A stretch of 29,558 bases of DNA from Polaromonas sp. UBA5171 (GTDB lineage: Bacteria > Pseudomonadota > Gammaproteobacteria > Burkholderiales > Burkholderiaceae_C), in contig DHWX01000016.1 of the NCBI GenBank assembly GCA_002413395.1, positions 31,821-61,378 of the forward strand, in the 5' to 3' direction. Under the pieces are notes generated by a model. That model did no database searches and had not been told where the DNA came from. It worked only from the letters and a program-made list of their open reading frames with translations. The stretch's first letter is position 1; each line of letters begins with the position of its first letter. The position numbers and the translations under genes are program-made. Shown here piece by piece: positions 23,899-29,558 of this stretch.

Positions 23899-24876
23899 CT
23901 AGTGTGCTGCGGGTTTGGCCAAAGCTGCCATCGCGTCGGATTCAAACACGAAGTTCTTGCTCAGGGCCTGCACCTTTTGCTGGCGTAGTTCATTGAGGAT
24001 GGCCGTGCGTGCCTCGGCCATCAGTTGATCCCGCACCTCGGAATAGGGTTGCAGGCCTTTCTTTCGGCGTTCTTCCAGACGGATGATGTGGTAACCAAAC
24101 TGCGATTGGACCGGCTCGCTCAAGTCGCCGGGCTTGCTCAGTTTGTCAAGGGCATCATCAAACGGTTTGACCATCTGACCAGGCCCAAAAAAACCGAGAT
24201 CGCCGCCGCGGGCAGCGCTGCCGGGGTCGATCGAATTGGCCTTGGCCAACGCTTCAAAAGAAGCACCGGCGCGCAACTGCGTCAGCAGATCCTTGGCTTT
24301 TTTCAGTGATTCAGGGCCGTTGTTGGCCAGTAAGATGTGACGTGCCCGAGTCTGGGCGGGCTTTTCAAATCTGCTGCTGTTGGCTTGGTAGATATTGCGT
24401 GCATAGGCATCCAGTGCGGCATCGGTCGGGGTGTTTTGATCGTCGAGCCGGGCCATCAGTGCGTCAGACAAAACGCGGTCTCGCGCAACGGCCATGGTGG
24501 CGGCAATGATCGGGTCCTTGCCAAGGCCATCACGCTCGGCCTCGGCACTCAGCACACGGCGCATCAGCAGGTTGTTGGCAATTTGCTGCACGACATCGGG
24601 CCGTGCCAGCACGCCTTCGCGGTCCGAGGCGGGCGCACGCCGCAGCTCTGAGAGTACATCGGCGAGCCGGACGACGGCACCGGCGGGCCCGCGGGCCAAA
24701 ATCAGGGCATCAGAGGGGGGTGTGGCAGGGGCTGATTTGGCGGCCTCTTGCGCGGGCTTTGCCGTGGGTGTTTGGGGTGCAGTTTGCGCCATGGCGCTTG
24801 AAAAAAGTGGCGTCAACAAGAGGGCCAAGACCCCCTGGCGCACAAAAGGCGAGGCAAAAAACTGAGAAAAATACAT
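23899..24876 (-). CDS. Periplasmic parvulin-type peptidyl-prolyl isomerase (PpiC/EpsD-like)
   Basis: A 325-residue exported protein. The signal peptide covers 1-30 (cleavage AMA/QT), followed by an Ala/Pro/Gln linker. A helical SurA-like chaperone segment (~60-170) comes next, with conserved ANNLLMRRVLSAEAERDGLGKD. The rotamase domain at ~174-270 contains TRARHILL, ARGGDLGFFGPGQMVKPFDDA, and FGYHIIRLEER, the canonical PPIC-type motifs. It would assist folding of outer-membrane or envelope proteins. Related isomerases called EpsD occur in exopolysaccharide loci, which matches its position directly upstream of the Wzm/Wzt exporter. The ATG at 24876 is preferred over an in-frame start at 24909 because the signal peptide begins there. 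A strong terminator lies only about 40 bp upstream, so its promoter must be close or it depends on read-through. Confidence 0.88.
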   Translation of the reverse strand: MYFSQFFASPFVRQGVLALLLTPLFSSAMAQTAPQTPTAKPAQEAAKSAPATPPSDALILARGPAGAVVRLADVLSELRRAPASDREGVLARPDVVQQIANNLLMRRVLSAEAERDGLGKDPIIAATMAVARDRVLSDALMARLDDQNTPTDAALDAYARNIYQANSSRFEKPAQTRARHILLANNGPESLKKAKDLLTQLRAGASFEALAKANSIDPGSAARGGDLGFFGPGQMVKPFDDALDKLSKPGDLSEPVQSQFGYHIIRLEERRKKGLQPYSEVRDQLMAEARTAILNELRQQKVQALSKNFVFESDAMAALAKPAAH

Positions 24877-24914
24877 GATGGTCTTTGAATCGAAGGGTGA
24901 GCTAGCCAAAAGCG

Positions 24915-24946
24915 AAAAAAAAAGCGGGGTTGCCCCCGCTTTTTTT
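24915..24946 (-). terminator. Strong intrinsic terminator (bidirectional appearance)
   Basis: A perfect 7-bp GC-rich stem AGCGGGG/CCCCGCT with a 4-nt loop is flanked by nine A on one side and seven T on the other, so the A/T tails extend the pairing. Read on the minus strand it ends the transcript of the surface-protein gene (stop at 24993) with a long U tract. It would also terminate plus-strand transcription. Confidence 0.93.
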
Positions 24947-24952
24947 GTTAGG

Positions 24953-24977
24953 AAGTTGCACCGGCAAGGTGCAACTT
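24953..24977 (-). other. 10-bp perfect stem-loop in the 3' UTR of the surface-protein gene
   Basis: AAGTTGCACC, loop of 5 nt, GGTGCAACTT: a fully complementary hairpin 15 nt after the stop codon at 24993 and about 7 nt before the A-tract of the terminator stem. It has no U tract of its own, so it is not a stand-alone terminator. A 3'-end protecting or processing structure is a reasonable reading. Confidence 0.7.
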
Positions 24978-24992
24978 ACACAAGACCGAGGC

Positions 24993-26504
24993 CTATTTCT
25001 GAATGCGATTGGTTTTGTGTTCCCACGTTGCGCCGAAGGTGCTTACACCGGCAGTAGCGCGAAGCGCTGCGTAGCCCAGGATTGGCAGTCCATTGCCCAA
25101 ACCAGGGGTTGCAAGGGATATCCAGCCTGCCGCATAGCCATTTTCTTGGTCAGAACGAGCCACAGTAGCCTGCAAGGTACCCGATGGATCAATGATCAGG
25201 CCGGAAACCGAAGCGGTGTTACCATTGTTGACGCTCATGACGTTAGCCTCACCGCAGGTGGCGGAAGGCGAACCTGGCACGTTTGGCGAAATGATGACTT
25301 GTGACGGATTCTGCGGTGTGTTTTCTTCCCGATCCCACTGCTGCGGCGTGATGCCCAAAACGCAAACCTGGCCATCAATCACCGCCGTATTGGTCGAGTT
25401 GAAATACTGGGTTGGCAGCGTGCTGTAAACGCGAGCAGAACCACCCGAAGCCTTGTAGTCCATCGCAACGCTATAGCGGCGAGTCGGCATGGAGAGGACC
25501 CAGTCCGTCGTCGAATTGGTTGCCGAATCCGTCAGGAATTCATTGTAGATATTGTTGGTGGCGATAGCGCCAGACAATGCACTGACCTGGTTCACTGGCA
25601 AAGTAGAACCATTGCTCAGGTAAGGAATGGACATGTCAGGCGTGTCATACATGGCAGCCATCGAAGGATGGGCATTCAGAACCGGGTCTGCCGTGTAGTT
25701 GCTAATCAGACCGTTAAACGCGCCTGCTGTTTGCGGGAAGTAAACCAGGTTACCTTTTGCCGGAGTTCTTGTGGCGTCGTTAGCGCTAATGGCCACGGCC
25801 CGTTGCGACCAAGCGCCTGCGTTAACCACGTTGAGGATGATCCAGTCAGCCATCAAACCGGTGGTTGGGAAGTTCAGGCCATCGGCAAGTGCGGCGGTCA
25901 GATCGGCTGGGTCCGTGTCAAGCGCGGTCCAGGCTGCACCGGTGCAAGGAGGCACGCTGTTCACGTGTTTGATAGCGGTAAACAGCGGGGTTCCTGGGGG
26001 AATGTCTGCCATGTTGAAAATTTCAACGTAGCCTTCGCGGGTTTCATTGGCCAGCGCATCGCCAGTGCGGCGTGCTGTGTCAAGACGTGCGGTCACAAAA
26101 GGAGTGCTGTTAAGTGTAGCTTTATTGGGCTTGGTGCAGCTGTTGTCAGTGGTATGCAATGAAGCAAGGCCAGCGGCATTTTTGGATACAGAGGCAGTCC
26201 AGACGTCGCCAGGTGACAGGAAAACCTGGAAGTCAAACACGTCATCAGAATTCGAGGCGCCACGGAAACGAACCTTGACAGCTTTGCCGTTGGTGGTGTC
26301 CGTGTTGACCAAGTTGATCATGGTGTTATTGTTACTTTGAGCGCTGTAGTAGGGCACGTAAAGGAAGTGCCCAACACCGTCGGTGGAAAGTTGCAATGCG
26401 GTGGCGGTACCCAACGGGATGGCTACGATTGCCTGTGCACCGCCGGAAAACCCAAGACCAACCAGTGCGGCAGTAATGCTCAATGACAGAACATTTTTTT
26501 TCAT
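24993..26504 (-). CDS. Abundant-type secreted surface protein of unknown function
   Basis: A 503-residue exported protein. A clean signal peptide covers 1-25 (MKKNVLSL..., cleavage after GAQA). The mature protein begins with a segment containing GVGHFLYVPYYSAQ, then NTMINLVNTDTTNGKAVKVRF, VFLSPGDVWTASV, ETREGYVEIFNMADIP, and MPTRRYSVAMDYK. It is Thr/Asn/Ser-rich with few charges, looks all-beta, and has Cys at several positions. It lacks a lipobox, sorting motif or autotransporter domain. I recognise the type as a secreted or cell-surface protein recurring in betaproteobacteria, but know no function. GGAG (26510-26513) lies five bases before the ATG. A promoter, 5' hairpin, 3' hairpin and strong terminator frame the gene as a single, probably highly expressed transcription unit. 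Structural surface-layer or adhesin roles are possible but unproven. Confidence 0.85.
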   Translation of the reverse strand: MKKNVLSLSITAALVGLGFSGGAQAIVAIPLGTATALQLSTDGVGHFLYVPYYSAQSNNNTMINLVNTDTTNGKAVKVRFRGASNSDDVFDFQVFLSPGDVWTASVSKNAAGLASLHTTDNSCTKPNKATLNSTPFVTARLDTARRTGDALANETREGYVEIFNMADIPPGTPLFTAIKHVNSVPPCTGAAWTALDTDPADLTAALADGLNFPTTGLMADWIILNVVNAGAWSQRAVAISANDATRTPAKGNLVYFPQTAGAFNGLISNYTADPVLNAHPSMAAMYDTPDMSIPYLSNGSTLPVNQVSALSGAIATNNIYNEFLTDSATNSTTDWVLSMPTRRYSVAMDYKASGGSARVYSTLPTQYFNSTNTAVIDGQVCVLGITPQQWDREENTPQNPSQVIISPNVPGSPSATCGEANVMSVNNGNTASVSGLIIDPSGTLQATVARSDQENGYAAGWISLATPGLGNGLPILGYAALRATAGVSTFGATWEHKTNRIQK

Positions 26505-26528
26505 AAAAACTCCAATTAAAGATTGTTG

Positions 26529-26557
26529 AGCGCAACCCTTAAGGGGTTGAAAACGCT
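26529..26557 (-). other. 5' UTR stem-loop at the predicted transcript start of the surface-protein gene
   Basis: CAACCC/GGGTTG (26533-26538 with 26544-26549) pair around a 5-nt loop. An outer AGCG/CGCT pair (26529-26532 with 26554-26557) extends the stem across a 4-nt A bulge. The predicted transcription start is near 26556, so the structure would sit at the extreme 5' end of the mRNA, as in stabilising leaders such as that of ompA. Confidence 0.5.
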
Positions 26558-26562
26558 GGTGA

Positions 26563-26591
26563 ATATTAGCATACGTTCAAATAGGGTTTAA
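26563..26591 (-). promoter_or_regulatory. Sigma-70-type promoter of the surface-protein gene
   Basis: On the minus strand: -35 TTAAAC (26591-26586), exactly 17 nt, then extended -10 TGC-TAATAT (TAATAT at 26568-26563). The -35 is weak, but the TG extension and the A/T-tract-rich upstream DNA (26592-26640, resembling an UP element) compensate. The predicted start near 26556 gives a leader of about 52 nt. Confidence 0.6.
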
Positions 26592-26698
26592 GGCTTTCAT
26601 TGCTATTTTTTTGTTGCGTTGATTAAAAACAACAATTGCAGCGATCAACCGGTTGCCTGCGCGTTTGAAAATGATCATTTGCCTTCGATAGAGCTGCC

Positions 26699-26727
26699 TC
26701 CTTATTTGGCGAATCCTTATTGGCGAA
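26699..26727. repeat. Short imperfect tandem repeat (15 + 14 bp)
   Basis: TCCTTATTTGGCGAA is followed directly by TCCTTATTGGCGAA, differing by one T. It lies in the gap between the surface-protein promoter region and the lipoprotein stop codon. It is probably a slippage duplication; a regulator site is possible. Nothing else was recognised in 26592-26771 apart from A/T tracts. Confidence 0.6.
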
Positions 26728-26771
26728 TTTGAACATTATGACCCTGTTCGAGTCAAGAGTGCCCAGTCGCT

Positions 26772-27245
26772 TTAAATTTTCTGGAAAAACCACCATTGCC
26801 CATCTTCGAACAGCCATGTCTCATCAATGTTCGTTGATACTTTAAGGTCTTTTTGGCGAATCAGGACGGGTTTGTAATCGACACGCACCTGGGCCATGCA
26901 TTTGTTGGCCTCGGGGCAATTCACACGAACGACTTCAGCACCCAGCCAGGTGACGGCGCTGCCGATGCGGTTGCGGTAACCGTCGGGGGTGACGACGGCC
27001 CGGAAGCCGGGGGCGTTGTAGTTGTAGGCGCGGCTGAATTCTCCGGCCACCAGGGCTTGCCAGCGTTCCGTGGCGCGCTGGCGCACCTGCTCTTGCGGGT
27101 TGCCGCGGCCCAGGCTGGCACAGGCCGACAGCGCAAGGGTGACACACAGCGTTGCGCCGAGGGTGGCCCAGCGCGTACGGTGGTTCGATTCGGGGTGAGC
27201 GCGGCGGCGTGGGTGAGTTTGCGGCTTGGTTTTGATGCTCTGCAT
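26772..27245 (-). CDS. Small predicted lipoprotein downstream of gspD
   Basis: A 157-residue protein with a long basic N-terminus (~26 residues). A hydrophobic stretch and a lipobox LSAC with the lipidated Cys at 42 follow. The mature part begins ASLGRGNPQEQVRQRATERWQALVAGEF and continues with an alternating pattern (SRAYNYNAPGF, AVTWLGAEVVRVNC, MAQVRVDYKPV, ETWLFEDGQWWFFQKI). This looks like a small alpha+beta fold of NTF2/SnoaL-like type, though I cannot assign a family with certainty. Two Cys (NCPEANKC) may pair. It starts 14 bp after the gspD stop and is surely co-transcribed with it. That position makes it a candidate pilotin or accessory factor for the secretin (inference). No close family with known function is recognised. 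Confidence 0.75.
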   Translation of the reverse strand: MQSIKTKPQTHPRRRAHPESNHRTRWATLGATLCVTLALSACASLGRGNPQEQVRQRATERWQALVAGEFSRAYNYNAPGFRAVVTPDGYRNRIGSAVTWLGAEVVRVNCPEANKCMAQVRVDYKPVLIRQKDLKVSTNIDETWLFEDGQWWFFQKI

Positions 27246-27259
27246 TTTGGTTTGACGAT

Positions 27260-29410
27260 TTAAGGTGTGGTTGAAAAGGGTTGCTGCGTCATGGCCCCGT
27301 CTTGTCGCGATGTCGATGCAACGGGTGGGTAGAGCGTCTTCATGCGGTCTTTAAGCTCCTGGCCCATTTCGCGCACGTCCTGCGTGGTTCGTACCACGCG
27401 CGGAGTGATGAGGACCACCAGTTCGGTTCGATTGCTGCTGCTGCTGGTGGCACCGAACAGGCTGCCAACAAGGGGAATGTCTTTCAGACCGGGCAGGCCG
27501 CTATTGCCGGTGGTGGTGTTGTCGCGGATGAGGCCGCCGAGGACAATGGTTTCACCAGAGCGCACAGCCAGTTTGCTGGCAAACTGGCGTTGTAAAAAGG
27601 CGCGCTGGCCGGTGGCGGCGTCGACCTCGCCAACGTCGGTCACGGCCTGGTTGATGTCCATCGTGACCATGTTGCCAGAGTTGACCGATGGTGTGACGGT
27701 CAGGCTGACGCCGGTGTCTTTGTACTGGACGTTGCTGGTGACGTTGCCACCGATGGTGATGGTTTCACCGACCTGGATGGGCTGCTGGTTGCCCACGGCA
27801 ATGCTGGCGGTGTGGTTGTCCAACACCATCAGGGAGGGGCTGGAGATGACTTTGACGAGCGATTTGTCGGCCAGGGCATTGATCACGGCGCGCACATTGC
27901 CCAGGGAGTTGCTCAGCGTGTAGGAAAAGCCCGCCGGCGTGGCGCCAAAGACGGCTCCTGCAGCGGTGCTGAGCACGCCGGTGCCAGTGAGCCCGTTGCG
28001 CGGCTTGTCGGTAAAGGCCCATTGCAGGCCGTATTTGAGGTCGTCGGTCAGGGTGACTTCAATGATGCTGGCCTCAATCAGCACCTGGGTGGGGGGAACG
28101 TCGAGGCGTTTGAGGGTGGCTTCGATTTTTTCGTATTCCCCCCGGGTGCCATAGACCAGGACGACGTTGTTGATTTCATCGGCCATGACGCGCAGATTGC
28201 CTTCGATGGCCACTGTGGTCAGTCCGTTGCCTTGCAGCGCGCTGGTGCCGCCAGCTGGTTTGCCTGCGGTGCTCCCTGATAGCCCCATGCCGGTACTGCT
28301 GAAACCGGTGGTGGTGGCAGTGGTTTGCTGCAGGCCAGGGGCGACGCCGCTGGTGACGGGCTTGCTGGCGGCCGTAGCACCGCCAAAAAGGCCGTTGAGG
28401 ACGTCGGCGAGGTGCTTGGCGCTGCCGTTTTGCACCGCGTACACAAACAGTTGGGGTTCGGCAGAATTACCGCCGGGCTGGTCGAGCTTTTCGATCCAGC
28501 TCCGGGCTTCGTCAAGGTAGGCGGCGCGCGGGGTGACAACCATCACGCTGTTGATGCGGGCAATTGGCAGAATGCGCAGCGCGCCGGCCAGGGGTAACGA
28601 GGTGGGAGCGCTTGCCGCAGCAGCGCCCGCAGCGTTTGCTGCGGGCGCTGCCGGGGCGGCAGTACCGCCGGAGCTGAGCAGCCGCAGGGCGGCTTCAACT
28701 TCACTGGTGCTGATGTACTTGAGCGGAAAAACACCCACGGACATGCCCTTGAGCATGTCCACATCGAAGGTGGACACAATGTCAAGCCAGCCTTCAGCCT
28801 GGGTGCGGGTGCCCACCAGCACCAGCAGGTTGCGCAGGGGATCCACCCGCACGATGGCTTCAGGCGGGGCCATGGGCCGCAGGATGCTGGCCATCTCGGT
28901 TGCGCCGATGAATTTGAGGGGGACCACGATGGCACCGTAACCCGGCGGCAGGGGCCCGGTGCCACCCGCCTGGCGCAGGGCCGGCACAATGCCTTTGAGG
29001 GCGTCGGGGCGACCAATGTGGTAAACACCGCGCGTATCGCGCGCCATTTGCAGGCCGTTGGCCTGCAGTGCGGCTTCGAGCAGCAGCATGGCCTGGTCGG
29101 AAGACACTTCGCCTTGCGTGGCCATGGTCACGGTGCCGTTGATGGGCGGGTGGATGACGTAGTCCACCTTGACAATCTCGCGCAAAATCAGGTTGACAAC
29201 ATCGGCCAGGGGGGCGTCTTCAAATTTAAGCCCGGCCGCCGTGCCGGTGATTTGTCCCTTGTTGCTGATGGGGGCCAGCACTTGATCGTTGCCGCGAATA
29301 ATGCGGGCTGGTTCCGTTGCCGTTGCCGTTGCCGGTGCGGTGGCTTGCGCGTGCACACCCATTGCCGCAGCAGCAAGACCAGCAATAAAAATTTTTGGGA
29401 GGGATGTCAT
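27260..29410 (-). CDS. gspD: Type II secretion system secretin GspD
   Basis: A 716-residue outer-membrane secretin forming the exit pore of the type II secretion system. The signal peptide covers ~1-21 (cleavage VHA/QA). The N0 domain covers ~40-130 (LKFEDAPLADVVNLILREI, MLLLEAALQANGLQM). N1-N3 modules follow (VVPLKFIGATEMASILRPM, FPLKYISTSEVEAALRLL), the last interrupted by Ala/Ser- and Gly/Ser-rich inserts. The C-terminal secretin core contains SLVKVISSPSLMVLDNHTASIAVG, GETIVLGGLIRD, LPGLKDIPLVGSLFG, and RTELVVLITPRVV, all diagnostic. The frame is open to a TTG at 29431, but the ATG at 29410 starts a proper signal peptide. A short GTTGCC-type hexamer run near 29314-29335 encodes an Ala/Thr repeat just after the signal peptide. 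It lies between a partial upstream gene and the lipoprotein gene in one operon. Confidence 0.95.
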   Translation of the reverse strand: MTSLPKIFIAGLAAAAMGVHAQATAPATATATEPARIIRGNDQVLAPISNKGQITGTAAGLKFEDAPLADVVNLILREIVKVDYVIHPPINGTVTMATQGEVSSDQAMLLLEAALQANGLQMARDTRGVYHIGRPDALKGIVPALRQAGGTGPLPPGYGAIVVPLKFIGATEMASILRPMAPPEAIVRVDPLRNLLVLVGTRTQAEGWLDIVSTFDVDMLKGMSVGVFPLKYISTSEVEAALRLLSSGGTAAPAAPAANAAGAAAASAPTSLPLAGALRILPIARINSVMVVTPRAAYLDEARSWIEKLDQPGGNSAEPQLFVYAVQNGSAKHLADVLNGLFGGATAASKPVTSGVAPGLQQTTATTTGFSSTGMGLSGSTAGKPAGGTSALQGNGLTTVAIEGNLRVMADEINNVVLVYGTRGEYEKIEATLKRLDVPPTQVLIEASIIEVTLTDDLKYGLQWAFTDKPRNGLTGTGVLSTAAGAVFGATPAGFSYTLSNSLGNVRAVINALADKSLVKVISSPSLMVLDNHTASIAVGNQQPIQVGETITIGGNVTSNVQYKDTGVSLTVTPSVNSGNMVTMDINQAVTDVGEVDAATGQRAFLQRQFASKLAVRSGETIVLGGLIRDNTTTGNSGLPGLKDIPLVGSLFGATSSSSNRTELVVLITPRVVRTTQDVREMGQELKDRMKTLYPPVASTSRQDGAMTQQPFSTTP

Positions 29411-29433
29411 GAATGGATCAATCAGGTGCAATG

Positions 29434-29558
29434 TTATTCGGTAAGAGGAGGCAACCCTCGGGAAGCCCTGAGCGCGTTGCGACGCTGCAGGCGCGCGCGC
29501 ACTTCGTCTTGAGCATTTTGCGGGAGGCTAGCCGTGCCTGGCGTCGGCGCTGATGCTG
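29434..29558 (-). CDS. C-terminal end of an upstream type II secretion gene (GspN- or GspC-like?)
   Basis: One minus-strand frame is open from the window edge to a TAA at 29434-29436, giving about 41 residues ending LRASRGLPPLTE. The tail is Ala/Arg/Gln-rich, with an acidic-basic helix (QDEVRARLQRR). It ends 23 bp before the gspD ATG, so it belongs to the same operon by position. In related betaproteobacteria the gene before gspD often encodes GspN, but the fragment is too short to tell. A second frame is also open to a TGA further down, so the reading is tentative. Confidence 0.4.
   Translation of the reverse strand, partial: ASAPTPGTASLPQNAQDEVRARLQRRNALRASRGLPPLTE

Noticed and set aside
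1..29558. CRISPR array, tRNA or rRNA genes, insertion sequences, prophage or integrase genes, PEP-CTERM sorting signals
   Set aside because: None was seen by reading both strands. Secreted proteins here lack C-terminal sorting motifs, and no transposase-like proteins or terminal repeats were found.

Overview
The window looks like a surface-polysaccharide and cell-envelope locus from the chromosome of a GC-rich Gram-negative bacterium. A betaproteobacterium of the Burkholderiales (Comamonadaceae-like, e.g. the Rhodoferax/Polaromonas neighbourhood) is most likely. This assignment is an inference from high GC content, a type II secretin followed by a small lipoprotein, a Wzm/Wzt polysaccharide exporter, and secreted-protein types familiar from that group. 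No rRNA, tRNA, CRISPR array, transposase or phage gene was seen.

Left part (1-10028): sugar-nucleotide and glycan assembly. A dTDP-glucose 4,6-dehydratase (rfbB) runs off the left edge. It is followed on the minus strand by a GT2 glycosyltransferase and a GT4-GT2 fusion. On the plus strand lies a 1272-residue protein joining a methyltransferase, a beta-rich region, a coiled coil, a GT2 and a GT4 domain. It is followed by a second methyltransferase and an OafA-type membrane acyltransferase, both visibly more AT-rich than the rest.

Middle part (10214-15729): a compact four-gene cassette, HAD-UbiA fusion, GtrA, DprE1-like FAD oxidase and DprE2-like SDR. These match, step for step, the mycobacterial route to polyprenyl-phosphoryl-D-arabinofuranose. 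A convergent gene encodes a GT-C membrane glycosyltransferase that could be the enzyme using that donor. A TPR-methyltransferase protein follows at 15856.

Right part (17614-29558): two adjacent secreted DUF1566 proteins, the second a long mosaic of FN3-like and other extracellular repeats. Then comes a minus-strand run encoding a periplasmic parvulin isomerase, the ABC exporter permease and ATPase (the ATPase with a Wzt-type C-terminal glycan-recognition domain), and an LpxL-like acyltransferase. Next is a probably highly expressed secreted surface protein with a well-formed promoter, a 5' hairpin, a 3' hairpin and a strong terminator. The window ends with a lipoprotein, the type II secretin gspD and the 3' end of another gene, probably of the same secretion operon.

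Working model (inference): the glycosyltransferases build a chain on a lipid carrier. Methyl and acyl groups modify or terminate it, and Wzm/Wzt export it after the Wzt C-terminal domain recognises it. The polyprenyl-phosphoryl-arabinose cassette supplies a periplasmic sugar donor for a GT-C enzyme that decorates a glycan or protein outside the membrane. The type II secretion genes may export the neighbouring DUF1566 proteins.
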